The translations under genes were made by a program, and so were the position numbers. A DNA stretch of 64,000 bases from the NCBI GenBank assembly GCA_003991915.1, contig RQTK01000034.1, forward strand, positions 427,046-491,045. Direction: 5' to 3'. This stretch comes from Elysia chlorotica (Eukaryota; Mollusca; Gastropoda; Plakobranchidae). Position 1 is the first letter of the stretch. Each line of letters opens with the position of its first letter. Below are positions 32,670 through 45,155 of the stretch, piece after piece. Under the pieces are notes generated by a model. That model was not told the origin of the DNA, did no database searches, and saw nothing but the letters and a program-made list of their open reading frames with translations.

Positions 32670-35370
32670 GTCACACTGACAAATTAAGAAAAAAAATGAA
32701 TGCTTAACAACTTGAAATAAGAAGGAAATCAAAAAGCCAGCCATAATGAACTACTAACTTTATTCATTCTAAGAAACGACAGTAATACAGTTTCAGCACA
32801 CACAGGCTGATAATCAAAATAACATTATGTAGCAACATTTATATGCCACAAAGCACTTCTCACAGTACATGTATTGAACTCAATTTGTTTTCTCTCTTTC
32901 TCTCTCTCAAATCGATCATATACAAGTATATATATATATAAATGCAATTTTATCAATGTCTATTCAAATCAAAATGTTCTCACAGGACAAAAACCATTTT
33001 CGAACAAAACACTTTTAAATATTATTCATACATGAACAAACACATCCATCCTCTCTAGCCCACAATACAGTTTTTAAAAAGTATCTTCGTTGCAGATGTT
33101 AAATATGATTATGGTGATATTAAATTGCCTGCATGAGTGCATGGTAGAGTCTTATTTTTGGAATTCGGAGAATCCTTGCTAGGCTTTTTAACAAGAGATA
33201 ATTATTAGGAAAAACGGAAAATTCTAACCTGTAAAATTATAATTTGCATATACAATCTGTCATTAGATCTATGAATAATATGCTGATAGCTTAAAATAAT
33301 AAGATAAATGAATTGGACTAAAAAGGCTGAAGTTTAGTCAAATTTTGACTCGTATAAGCATTTTACTGAAGTGAATCTGCTAAATGATATCCTACATGTT
33401 AGATCTGCAGATAAAATATTTGGTACAACAAAGTCAAGATCCGTTTTCTGCTCTGTTAAATGATTGACAGTTGCATTGAAGTTTGAACAATGGAAGTTAT
33501 AAGTTAGGCTCAGCGCCTTTAGGCGATAATTAGACCAGCCTTTGTGGTTATCAGTGATCAAACATTACTCTGGCGCAACTTCACGTAATATTAGTATTAA
33601 TTACCTTAATATAATTCACTTTACATTTTATATAATTAATTCATAACCAAATATAAAATCTTGCATTTTAGCAAAGTCATGGTCCAATATGAACTGTGTC
33701 TTGTAAAATGTAATTCATAAACTAAAAAGACTTTTCTGAGTTTTCAGACCAGCCGCATCAACCATTAACAGATTATCATGGTAAGCAGTTCAAACTCAAT
33801 TGTAATGTAAGTGCTTCATTTAAGTTAAAAAGAAAAATAATTATAATATATAGTCATAGAAATCAAATCAGGTGGTCACAAAAAGTTGCAGAAGTTATCG
33901 TTAAAACACTCTTAAGATATAAAAGCAGCACTGAAAATTTAAGCTAACAATAATTTCTTTACCTAGGTTGAATGTGACTGATTTAATAAAATTATATTGA
34001 TTCTGAAAATACTTTTTCAACGATCTATATGCCTGAGCCAATAGAAGCAGTAAAATATTTATGTTGTGCCGAAAGTAGCCTGAGAAACTGCTAGTCAGGA
34101 ATATAGAACACAGTAAAAAAAATTGAAAATACAGAGTCATTACTAAGCATCACAAAACAAAACATATCTCTTTCCATCTATTTAGACAGAGGTAAGCCTT
34201 TATTTAAAACAGATAGGTTACTTAAAAAAGTGATTGTCAGAGATGCTCATGATACCAAATTTAATTCTGGACCTTAAAAACAAAGTTTGCAATTGCAAAG
34301 ATTAAATAAATCTGAACTCAATAAGCAGACGAAAACTAGTGAAAAGCAAAATATAAATTATTAATATCAAAAGAATAATGGAAAAATTAATGGATCTCAA
34401 CACAAAGTTTGTACAGATTCACAAACTCTGGATAAAAGTAAACCACTTAAACTGAAAGAGCAATGGATTGTGACTAGCCAGAGCACAATAATAGTGACTC
34501 AAAAAAATAAAGCCCAGGGACTCGGGGAAATTAATGGCTATGTAAAGAGAAGACACTTCCATTGAACTATAATGTTAAATTCATCACACTTAGTCAACAA
34601 TATGCAACAGCAATATGCACATTCTCTTCAACAAAGGCGCATTAATTCACAGTTTAACAAATTATCTGGCCAAAAGGACATATAATTATGCAAAGATACC
34701 ACAATCAAATCCTTGCTGTATATTCCAACACAAGAGATGATACATAAAATTCATATACGGTAAATAACCAAAAACTAAACATTCTTAAAGAAGCACACGT
34801 TTAAAAATATCAAGACGAGAACAGAAATATACTGTCATACAGGGTATAAATAGTGCGTGCAGATGCAAAGACATTGGGGCAAAATTTACATAATAATCAT
34901 GTACACTGTCTATGAAAAACCTGAGTTTAACATTTGTAAAATTTGTTAATAACTGTTTCATCTTCATATTGCTGATAAGAAGAGTAACAATCATATTTTT
35001 CCATCGTTCTGAATTTAAATTAAATATGTCAAAACTTATTGCCTACATGCTGAACAAAGAAACATATTTTTTTCTTAAATTCCAAATGAAAGGTCGCAAG
35101 AGTAATGTATACTATTAAACATTTACAAGACATACAGCTGAAAAAATTACTTTCACCATTTTTATCAAAGGTAAAAAAACACATGGCACACACATTTGGA
35201 ATATTATTGGTATCTAAAATCTAAAACTGTATTTTGAATTTGTTTTGCTTTTCCCTCTTCATTATTTTTTATTTTAACTTTGCGTTTTTTCTTCGTAGAA
35301 ACAAAACATTTTTGAATTTTAAAAATCTGATTTTTTTTTTGTATCACCCTTTAAGAACCCCCATTCTACT
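32670..35370. other. AT-rich stretch without supported gene
   Basis: The sequence is very AT-rich with only short chance open frames. A CT-rich patch and a short TA run lie at about 32890-32940. Additional exons of the FAR1-like gene could be hidden here, but none met the phase and splice-site criteria used for the other genes. Confidence 0.4.
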
Positions 35371-35373
35371 CAC

Positions 35374-35496
35374 ACACCCAATTGAATTTACATTTTTCAA
35401 ACCATCAAGAACGGATGTCAGAGTGTTTATGTTATCTGAGGTCTTGAGCAGCTTAACAACCTTTGTTGACTCTTGTAAAGCTTCCATTCTGATCAT
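35374..35496 (-). CDS. Possible first coding exon, unknown product
   Basis: On the minus strand an ATG at 35496 opens 41 codons (including MEALQESTKVVKLLKTSDN and LTSVLDGLKNVN) ending exactly at a strong donor TGT/GTGAGT. The composition is unlike the surrounding AT-rich noise and the predicted peptide is helical. It could be the N-terminus of the FAR1-like gene 3.3 kb downstream, but no connecting exon was identified. A stop lies in frame upstream, so it would have to be an initial exon. Confidence 0.3.
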
Positions 35497-36214
35497 ATCA
35501 ATGTCATTATATTTATTTGAGGCACAGTCATTTTTTTAAACAAAGGATTTAAATATCTTTAATGACTTTTTTTCTTTTTTAAAGTCTAATTTGATCTTTT
35601 TTCAACAACTGGTATGCTTATTTTTTTTTAACGTATGCACAGCATGTATGTTTACAAGTTAAATTTTTTATCAAAAAGTCTGGACAATTACACCTATACA
35701 TATGAATACAGACATAACAAATATTACAAATTATATAATTATTATAATTATATATTATAAAATATTAAATATAAACATACTACTAACTAAATTGTTCTTA
35801 ATAGTGTATACTATTAATAGATATAAATATTTAATAAGCTAAACTCAGACTACAACCAGACACGATTTTCTGACTACAGGTCCCTCAGGGTATAGCTCCA
35901 TCTAGATGTGTCTAGAATCTTGATCAAGTCTAATTTCGATTGTTTCTTTTGTATTAAACCAAAATATAGATCTAGATTTAGCACAGCAAAATTGTTCTTC
36001 ACAAATATGTATACACATCTTTTCTAGTTTTCGGTCTAAATCTAGATTGAGATTTTCGTTGAAGGAGGCAAGTCGGTTTTTTTTAATGATCTAGAGCTTT
36101 TATTTACTCTTTTATTTTGAAAAAAGATATAATTTTTATATGTATGTAATTTACCAAATTTTGTTTGCCTTAATAAAACATTTTTTTTCATCAATAGATT
36201 GAAAGTTGAGAATA

Positions 36215-39200
36215 ATGTCACCGCATAGGTCAACTATTGCTCGACAAAGGATGAAAGAAGAAGATCCTCAGAAATACGAGGAGTATTTACAGAAGAGAAG
36301 AGAGGCTGAGAAGAAGAAACGAGATGAGGAAAAGAGAAAGTGGGAAGAGGAGACTCATACGAGATCCCAAATTAAGGAAAAAGAGACTAAAGATGAGATG
36401 AAACGGTGAGATAAAAAAGATTTTGGGATTCTATGTTAATGTTTACTTTTTTGTTTTTCTATGACACTAGCTGCTTTCCGGAAATGCTCATTACTTCACA
36501 TTAAATTTCAACATCTTGTTTTCAGAACCAAAGAAAAAGAAAGATACTATAGAAAAAAGGCAGAACAGACGCGGCAGACAAGGAGCAGTGCATGTGTCAC
36601 CCCTGGCCCGTCCTCTAAACGTCCGCGGGACATGTCGCCAGAGGAGTATAGGAGGCACCGCGCTGATGCTCGAAAGCGTCAGCGTGACAATCAAAGCAGT
36701 CAGAAGAAAACTGCTATAAAGTAAGCAATTTATTGTTCATTTTCTGTAAAAAAAATATATAGCCCTCAAAACATAAGATTAGTTTCCATGCAGTTGGCAG
36801 AAATTTCAAATGAAAATTTCTCCAACAGGTTGAAACGCAGGGCTCAGCGTAGGGAGCAGCGAGAGGAGAATGAGAGACAAAATGCATCTACTGCTCTACC
36901 CTAGAACGCCAGGAAAAAGGATTGCCATCCTGGAGCAGCAGAAGACGCACCCATGTACATCCCTGTTCCAGGACGATGAAGAAGGCCGTGGAAGTGGAAC
37001 TGGAGCTGGGCCCTCCAGAACCGTATGGATGGAGACTATGGAACATGGGTCAGTCTCCAATGACACCACATCGAAAACTCTTCACAATCAAGTGAAGGTA
37101 GGATCAATAAGGAAATCTTTCATTGGTGAATTATGATTTATAGCACACTTGTTTGCTTTATCAATAATTCTGTTTTGTGTACTTCTTTTTTCCTTACGCT
37201 GCCAGCTTTTTTACTGTCAAGACGACATATCTAGAATGCTGCCACACTCCAGATACTCTACAAAACATGGTCCTGCAAGAATAATGCTAACAACACTGGA
37301 GCAGGCCCATGAAGCATTTATGAAAGAAGGCAGGAAGGTTGGGCTCACCCTATTCCAAAGTCTGAGGCCCAAAAACATCAGGCTGATGCCTATCAAAAGT
37401 TTTCTGTGCATATACTGCACTAATGTTCGGTAAGTAAAAATTTATGAATAATTGTCAAAAGCATTAATAAATTTGGTCTCTTTAACTGGATGTATTTATT
37501 TTCTGCATGCCTGGAAATATTTTTTTTTCTCTTTATTGGCAGGTTGAAGAAGAATGTGATGAAGCAGCTGCTAGTTGGGTCAGGTCAGATCCCGCCTGAG
37601 ACGGACATTTTCAATTTTTTGACCTGTCCACATGAGCAGAGGTGGCCCTCTATCAACTGCATAGATGGTAAGAGCTATAAAGTTTGTTTATCATATTTTT
37701 CCTAATTCGGCATGGAAATGGTACAGTTTTTATAGCGGATTTTTTATCACCTGTTTCCATAGGAAAATGTTCATTGTGCTCCGACAATGCGACCATTCAG
37801 CATATTCTGTAGAGACATCTACAACACCCCATGTGTTAAATGGCAGCTTTGGGAGAGAAATGGAGATGGGAAAATGGAGCCAATGCAGAAGGAGGGATCT
37901 ATCCGGTAGGTTATATCAGAATATATGGTACAGTGTATTTGTAATGTTTGAAGTGGTAGTATAATTTACACTTATTGATTTAATTATTTTCTTTTTTCTC
38001 TTTGTTGTAAACGACATATTTTGCAGGGACCTGCTGAAAGAGCTGGGACAAGTTTCATCCAACACCTCTTCACTGCCTACTGACAGTACGCCCAGTTCAA
38101 GTCCTGCCGTGTGGATCATGAAGAAGGTGTGTAAAGTAAGTTTTCAATATTGCCTTGTACGTTACGGTGAAAAATTGCACTCTGAGTTGGAAATAACTTA
38201 ATGATCATTAATCAAATAATTTTGTCTGTCTCAGTGAGGTTGTTATGGAGCAGGATTTCGGCGAAAACAGGATGGCTGCCTATGCTTCCGAAATCAAGTC
38301 GGCCCATTTCGGCAAGCAGCAAATCACAGTCCATCCTGTGGTCTGCTTTTACAGATCTGGGGACAGCGTGGTGAGGGAGAGCTTGATCTACCTCAGTGAC
38401 GACACAGGTCACGATCACCACGCTGGTCAGGACTTCACCCACAGGTCAATTGACATCCTGCGGCAAAAGATGAGCATCAAAAAGCTCACCATCTGGAGTG
38501 ATGGAGCTGCAAGTCAGTATAAGGTAAACCTAAAACATTATTATTCATAAATAATATGACAATATGGAGCAGTTGTAAGATGCCTTAAAAATAGAAACAT
38601 GTTACTTCATGTGTTAAAATTTTGTTTCAAACAGGGACGTGGCAGCTTCCATGACTTAACACTCCTGCCTCACAAACCTCAACGCTGTTACTATGGATCG
38701 GAACATGGCGAGGCAGACGGTGAGACAGGAGTCTTACGCCAAGCCCTTAAGAGGGCAAACTACCAAGGGCATAACTTCAGGAATGCCAGCGACATGGTGG
38801 AATACCTGTCACTTTATTATGGTATCCCGACAAGGTATGTGCGACTTGCCCCAAATTTTTCTGATAAATTGTATGCTCAAGATGATTTTGATTTTAAATT
38901 GGACTTTCGTTCAATACTTTTGTATTACTGTATTTCCAGAAAGTACACACTCGTCGACAGCATCCACCGCACAGAGCTTGGCGAGGATGTGCAAACCATC
39001 CATGGTACAAGCAAGTACCACCAATTTCAAGCTCTGTATCATACTGTATGCTCTGCAGCCAAGAAGGCTTGCTTGTTTCTGCTCTGCCTGCAGAGAAAGC
39101 AAGCCTGCCCAGTGCCTGAATGTGGATTATGTGGGTCCATATACTGCCCACAAGTGCAAACCAAGGTAATTCTGATTATTCTCTGCATTTAAAGAATTTA

Positions 39201-40048
39201 AAAATTCTTATTAAATTTACTCTACATCTGATAGATGTTTCCAACTTAAAGAATTTTTTTTTCCATTATTTTTTTGCAGCACAATAACCCAGCTGAATCA
39301 AAGTTTTCTGGAAGCACCGGAGACTGAAGATAATTCTTCCAGTACTACACTGCGAGCTGTTGTGTTAATACACATCACTTATATGTCCATGTATTTTTAA
39401 CTTAGTTCTAAATTTTACATTGAAAGTTTTCTTAAGAAAGTGTTTGATTTAACTCTTTTTTTTTTTTTTGCATTTTATTTCAGAGAGGAAAATCAGTGCC
39501 CTAAAGTTGGGGACTTTGTCAAGCTGACATGCCATGTGCACAAAGCTACCAAAATATACTACGCTACGGTGAGTTATGTCATATCATGTTGATATTAATA
39601 CTGTTTTTCAAGGTCCTTATGACTTTTGTTAGTAATATTAAATCATCTGACTGACTGCATTTTAAAACATGATGAACTTTATACAGAAGGCGGGGAAAAA
39701 TAAAAATTTTCTGAAGGTAGCCCCATCACAACATTACTACATGTGTATTAGACTTAAAAAAAGAAAAGCTTATTTGGCCATGATTAAGCATGCTGGGTCT
39801 TATTTCTGAAAGCCATTAAGCTTTCTTTTACAAATCCTCCATCTTAGGTGATAGAGCTAAATGAAGGCAAGGAAGAGCCCAGCTTCAGCGTCCGACTCCT
39901 CCAGAAGAGCGGCACAAAATATGCCTTCAACACAGAGGAGGATGTGGGGCTCATTAAACCTGGGCCCCCTGACTTTTACTCCTGGGTGGTCCTCAACCAC
40001 AAGCAGTGGACCATGGACCACAGGATGCACTGTGTTGTTTTAATTTAA
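36215..40048 (+). pseudogene. Transposase-like multi-exon gene, frame-disrupted
   Basis: Plus-strand exons: 36215-36405, 36526-36720, 36829-37097, 37206-37429, 37543-37667, 37763-37905, 38027-38126, 38235-38523, 38635-38834, 38940-39165, 39280-about 39345, 39484-39568 and 39848-40048. The N-terminus is a basic coiled coil (RQRMKEEDPQKYEEYLQKRR). Then come QDDISRMLPHSR, SLRPKNIRLM with C..C, VKWQLWER, QDFGENRMAAY, YLSDDTGHDHHA, IWSDGAASQYK and HGEADGETG. This acidic-residue spacing suggests an RNase H-fold transposase or a domesticated copy. It matches a widespread unnamed invertebrate family. The C-terminus is a small VGDFVKL...YYATV module, possibly SH3/Tudor-like. The frame fails in the third exon (TAG at 36902-36904), in the sixth (TAG near 37810, frame changes to RDIYNTP) and in the seventh (TGA near 38079). 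It is therefore probably a decaying copy. Confidence 0.65.
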
Positions 40049-40481
40049 ATTTTTGTCTGTGTGGTGTTCGCAATCATGGAATTTTCTACAGAAATTACCT
40101 CCTTTGTAAATACTTCAATACATTGCTGAGTTTTAACCATCAATTTTTGTTGCTTTAGTCTATTACATGCTGTGTTTACAATGTTGTGTGTACAAACCTT
40201 GTTTTGTGTTTAAAAAGTTAATATTTTGGGAGCAAAATACAATTTAGGAAAATTTGGCGTTTTTAACGATTACGTCATTTGACCCACTTTTTATGTATGA
40301 CGCAATTGCGCCTTGCCCAAAATTGTTACATATTCATAATCTACAAGAAATAAGGAAAATTTTGATATATAGCACTTCTATATGCATGAAAATTGAAAAT
40401 TGTCCAAAATTGGCCTTCACTATAACTCGGTTGAACTTTCCTTCTGTGCAGAATTGAGAGGTACTAGTTCAATAGCCAAAA

Positions 40482-43400
40482 TGAGCACTGAACGAAGCAG
40501 GACAAGCTCTCGCAGCAGTGAAAAAGAAGACACAACATGTGGAAAATGTGACAAGCAAGTAGGCAAAAAGGAGCAGGGTTTGAAGTGCGACTTGTGTGAG
40601 ACGTGGCACCATGGGCACCAGACTCTCTTTATAAAGCAATCCAGGAGACAGAGCAAAGTGCATCACAGGGCCTCCATTGGTATTGTAAAAAGTGCAATAA
40701 GTTTGCCACTGGATTTATGGCAGGATTGAACCGCCTGTCAATGAGACAGGACGCTCTGGAAGGGAAGGTCACGCAAGCTAGACAGCATGGTGACAGTATC
40801 TGCCAATGAAAGCATTAAGGAACTTGAGGACAGAGAGCTCAGAAAAAATAACGTGATCTTATTTGGGGTACAGGAATGCACAGAAACAGATCCTGAATAG
40901 TCCGCAACGGACGAATGTACAGCAGAGATAACCCAGACTTACCGTTTGGGAGCCAAAAAGTCAGAAGCCTCAAGTGTTGATAAAGGACCTAGGCCACTAG
41001 TGGTGAAGGTCCGGGACACACAACAGGCCCAAGAGATTCTCAAGTTAGGGAGGAAACTTAGGGAGCACAAAGATAAGCACTATCATAATATCTCCTTAAA
41101 GAAAGACATGACTTTTTTAGAAAGGGAAGAGATGAGGAAATTGGTGTCCTTGAGAAACCAAAAGAGGGAGGAATCACAAGCTCAGGGGGGAAAGGAGATA
41201 TGGGTCATCAGGAGACACAAAGTGATAAACATTGCAAGGACAGAGGGAGGAGACGAGCAGACGGCCTAGGATCAATTGAGCGGCCTACAAGACATGTACA
41301 TAATGTTCATAAAGTTCAAAATTGTTCAATTTCTACAAGGATTTTTTGCGTTGTGTTTATTCAAATGTTGATAGTCTTTTAAACAAAAGAGCAGAGTTTT
41401 ATCATTTTATTGAAAATGAGCAACCTGATATTGTTTGTCTAACAGAAATTGTACCCAAAAGATTTATGCTGGCAGTACAAAAGGTAGAATTGGATATGGA
41501 CGGCTATGATTGCTTTTGCAAGACTGAGGAGGAGAACACTGAGAGGGGGGTATTGATTTATGTGAAAAAGAATCTAGGAGCACAAGAGATATCATTTAAA
41601 GACCAATAGCAGGTTAAGGACACAGTCTGGGTGGAGATACATGTACTGTTGAAGGGTGGAGACAAACTTCTCATCGGATGTGTTTACAGATCACCAAGTA
41701 ATACAAAGGAGAAAAATGATGAATTATATGAGCTTATAAAGTTTGCAATGGGAGGAAGAATACACATGCTACTCACTGGTGACTTTAACCATCCTGAGAT
41801 TGACTGGGAGAATGAAACATCCCCAGCAAGTGAAAATCACAAGGCAACAATTTTCATAGAGTCTGTGGTCAGGGAGAACTTTCTATATCAGCATGTTAAA
41901 AACCCCACACATTACAGAGCTGAACAGTCCCCGACCCTTATTGATTTGATCTTCACCAATGAGGAGGGAATGATTAAGGATATTTTTCACAACGCCCCCT
42001 TTGGAAAGAGCCACCACCAGGTCTTGAGCTTTGACTTCAGAATTAATGTACAGGACAAAGAGGCCAAACAGGAAGCGAGGTTCGTGTACTCCAAGGACGA
42101 CTTTGGGGGAATGAGACAGATATTCAGTCAACAGAACTTGTGTGATAAAATACAAGACAAGAATGTCACAGAGGGATGGAACCTGTTTTGTGAGACATAT
42201 AATCAAGCAATGGAGAAATGTGTCCCCAAGTCTGGTGGAGCAACCAAGAGACAGCAGATAAAGAAGAAATTACCTCTATGGATGAATGAGAAGGCGCTCG
42301 CCAAGATTAAGAAGAAAAAGGAGGCATTCAAGAGGTATATGGAAACAAAGGAAGGGAAGGATTATTTAGCCTATGCCAAAGTCAGAAATCAAGCTAGTGC
42401 TGAATGTAAGAGAGCAATTAAGCAACATGAAAGGTCTTTGGCAAAGAAAGCACAAAATAACCCCAAGGCCTTCTACGCATATGCAAATATATGCAAATAG
42501 CAAGTTGAGGACTAAACTGGGAGTTGCTGATCTAAAGGACAAGGACGGGAACATTGCCACAAGTAACAAGGACAAAGCAGATTCCCTCAATACATTTTTG
42601 TGCAGTGTTTTTACTCAAGAGAGTACACAGGACATGCCCAGTTGTGAGCATAAACAAGTCGGACAGGAACTTAAAGATATTATCTTCACTGGAGAGTCAG
42701 TAAAGAAAAGACGACAGTCACTTGACGCTACGAAGTCTCCAGGACCATACGGTATGCATTCACATGTTTTGAAGGAACTGGCAGATGTGCTGGCAGAACC
42801 TCTAACAGTCGTGTTTACAAAATCTCTACAAGAAGGTATCCTACCAAACACATGGAAAGAAGCGCCAATGTTACCCCAGTCTTTAAGAAAGGAAAGATGT
42901 CTGACCCAAGTAACTATAGACCTGTTAGTCTCACCAGTATTGTTTGCAAAGTAATGGAATCTGAGATAAGAGACAGAATTATTGATCATATGTGTCACAA
43001 TGAATTACTTTCCAAATGCCAGCATGGGTTTATACCAAAACGTTCCTGTGTAACCAATTTACTTGCAACAATGGGCAGATGGACTGAGGCATTAGATGAG
43101 GGAAGATCTGTGGATGCTGTTTATCTTGATTTTGCTAAGGCTTTTGACTCGGTACCACCCCGGAGACTCATAAGAAAAGTTGAATCATATGGCATCACTG
43201 GGAAGGTTAAGAGTTGGATAGAACACTTCCTGATTGGAAGAAGGCAAAGGGTGTCAGTGAATGGATCTGTATCAGAGTGGTCACCAGTAACCAGCGGCGT
43301 ACCACAAGGTAGCGTTCTCGGGCCAGTCCTGTTTGTCATTTTCATTAATGACCTGCCTGAAGTACTTAGCTCCTGGTGTGAGATGTATGCAGACGACACA

Positions 43401-44270
43401 AAGGTCTCAGCCTCATGGAAATTGATAGGTTGGTGGAATGGGCAGACGTTTGGCAACTGCGCTTCAACGCAAGCAAATGTAAAGTCATACACTTTGGAAG
43501 GAACAATCCAGAACATAGATATACAATGAAACTGCATCAATCAGAGGATAGAATTATACTAGAAGCTACAACCCTAGAAAAGGACCTTGGAGTGCAGGTG
43601 GATTCGGAACTTAAATTCAGTAGTCACATAGAGATGCAAGTAGCCAAAGCAAACAGGATTCTGGGATTGATCAGGCGCTCATATCAGTTTTTGGACAGTG
43701 AAAGTATGAGGTTATTATTTACAGCACTGGTCAGACCACATCTGGAGTTCGCCAACGTAGCATGGTCACCAAGATTTCAGAAGGATAAGAACCTGATTGA
43801 AGGAGTGTTGAGGAGGGCCACAAAATTAGTACCAAGGTTAACTAACTTACCCTATGGAGAACGTCTCAAACAACTCAGACTACCAAGTATGCATTATAGG
43901 AGAGACAGAGGAGATATGATTCAGACATACAAATACGTGCATGGACTCTATGATGTCAGATCCCTGCTTACAAGTGAGGAGGACTCCAAAACCAGAGGAC
44001 AAAGTCAAAAGCTCAAAAAGATTATAAGAGTACATACTGGAGTCCGTCAACACTTCTTCCCAATAAGAGTAACAGACACCTGGAATAGACTACCCAAAGA
44101 AATTGTAAACGCTCCAACGCTGAACAGTTTCAAGAACAAAATTGACTTGCTGTGGAAAGATAATATGTACACATTTTAAATCAGCCTAGGGAGAGCACAA
44201 AAATAAAAGTTTACAGTAAATTTATAAGAGGACGACTACAAGAACGGACAAGAGGCCAAAAGGCCTAATC
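40482..44270 (+). mobile_element. Near full-length CR1-type LINE, inactivated
   Basis: ORF1 begins at 40482 with a PHD-type finger (CGKCDKQVG...CDLCETWHH, then YCKKCN in another frame after a frameshift near 40610). A coiled coil and a nucleic-acid-binding segment follow (ELRKNNVILFG, about 40830-41270). An APE-type endonuclease follows (ENEQPDIVCLTE, TGDFNHPEIDW, FGKSHHQVLSFD, 41322-42120). The RT starts at about 42700 with [34 protein letters not shown] and YADDTKV. The frame then shifts near 43410 into the C-terminal half, ending at 44179. A TAG at 41608 and several frameshifts prevent expression. The 3' end is an ATATC pentanucleotide repeat (44279-44302). Confidence 0.9.
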
Positions 44271-44284
44271 ACGTCCGGATATCA

Positions 44285-44690
44285 TATCATATCATATCGT
44301 ATCCAAAATGTCCAAAATGATGCTTATCATGCACTGACAAGAGCTGAACAAGTGGTCATTTTTAGGCTCAGAACAGGACACAACCGCCTGAATCACCACC
44401 TATACACAAAGCTCCACATTGGAACATCAGACCAGTGCACATGCCAAACTGGAGGCCAAACAGTCATCCATGTCCTACAACACTGCCCCATGTATGAAAA
44501 CCTAAGAAACCTGGAAGAGGCTGGGCTGTCCATTCGAGTGAACGCAAAGAAGAAGAAGATATCGTATCATATAATGAGAAAAAAATCAAGAGATTTGCTT
44601 TCCATATTCATGATTGATTTCCTCAAAAGTAACGATTGCCTGTCTAGGGCTAGAAGAAGAAAAGATCTAGATTTGTAAATCGATTGTTTT
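44285..44690 (+). mobile_element. LINE 3' fragment (CxC-H-C tail type)
   Basis: Directly after the CR1-like element, an open frame (44352-44678) encodes FRLRTGHNRLNHHLYTKLHI, CTCQTGGQTVIHVLQHCPMY and a tail. This is the post-RT region of a different LINE family, the same as the insertion at 25470-25713. GTGAACGCAAAGAAGAAGAA marks the family's 3' end. It was probably inserted near the ATATC tail or hitchhiked with it. Confidence 0.65.
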
Positions 44691-45155
44691 CAATATATAT
44701 TATATATTTTAGAATCAAGATCAAGATCTCTCCTTATAGAATATAGAACCCACACCAGCCTCTACGCACACAAATATGAACCCATGGATTTGCTAACCCC
44801 AACTGATCCGGTGATGTCTTGCTACATGCCATGCTTTCTATGTGTCAAAAATGCTTATTACATGTAGGGGCTTACATTCCAGATACACGCATGTTACCCT
44901 TACATTCAAGTTGTCATTTGTTTTCCTGTGTTTAATTCATACAATTTTTTTAAGTACAAAAGTACCATAGTGTCCATATTCATCTTAGCACCACATTCCA
45001 ATGTTAGATCTGGATCTAGACCCTCTAGACCCAGTTTGGCTTTAAATAACTACTCAGCATATCATAGATCTAGTCTAGCCCTAACATAAAAAATACATGT
45101 ATGTTTTATTCGTGATCTTCTGGATCGAGCGAGGACCGAAAACCTGAAATCGAAG

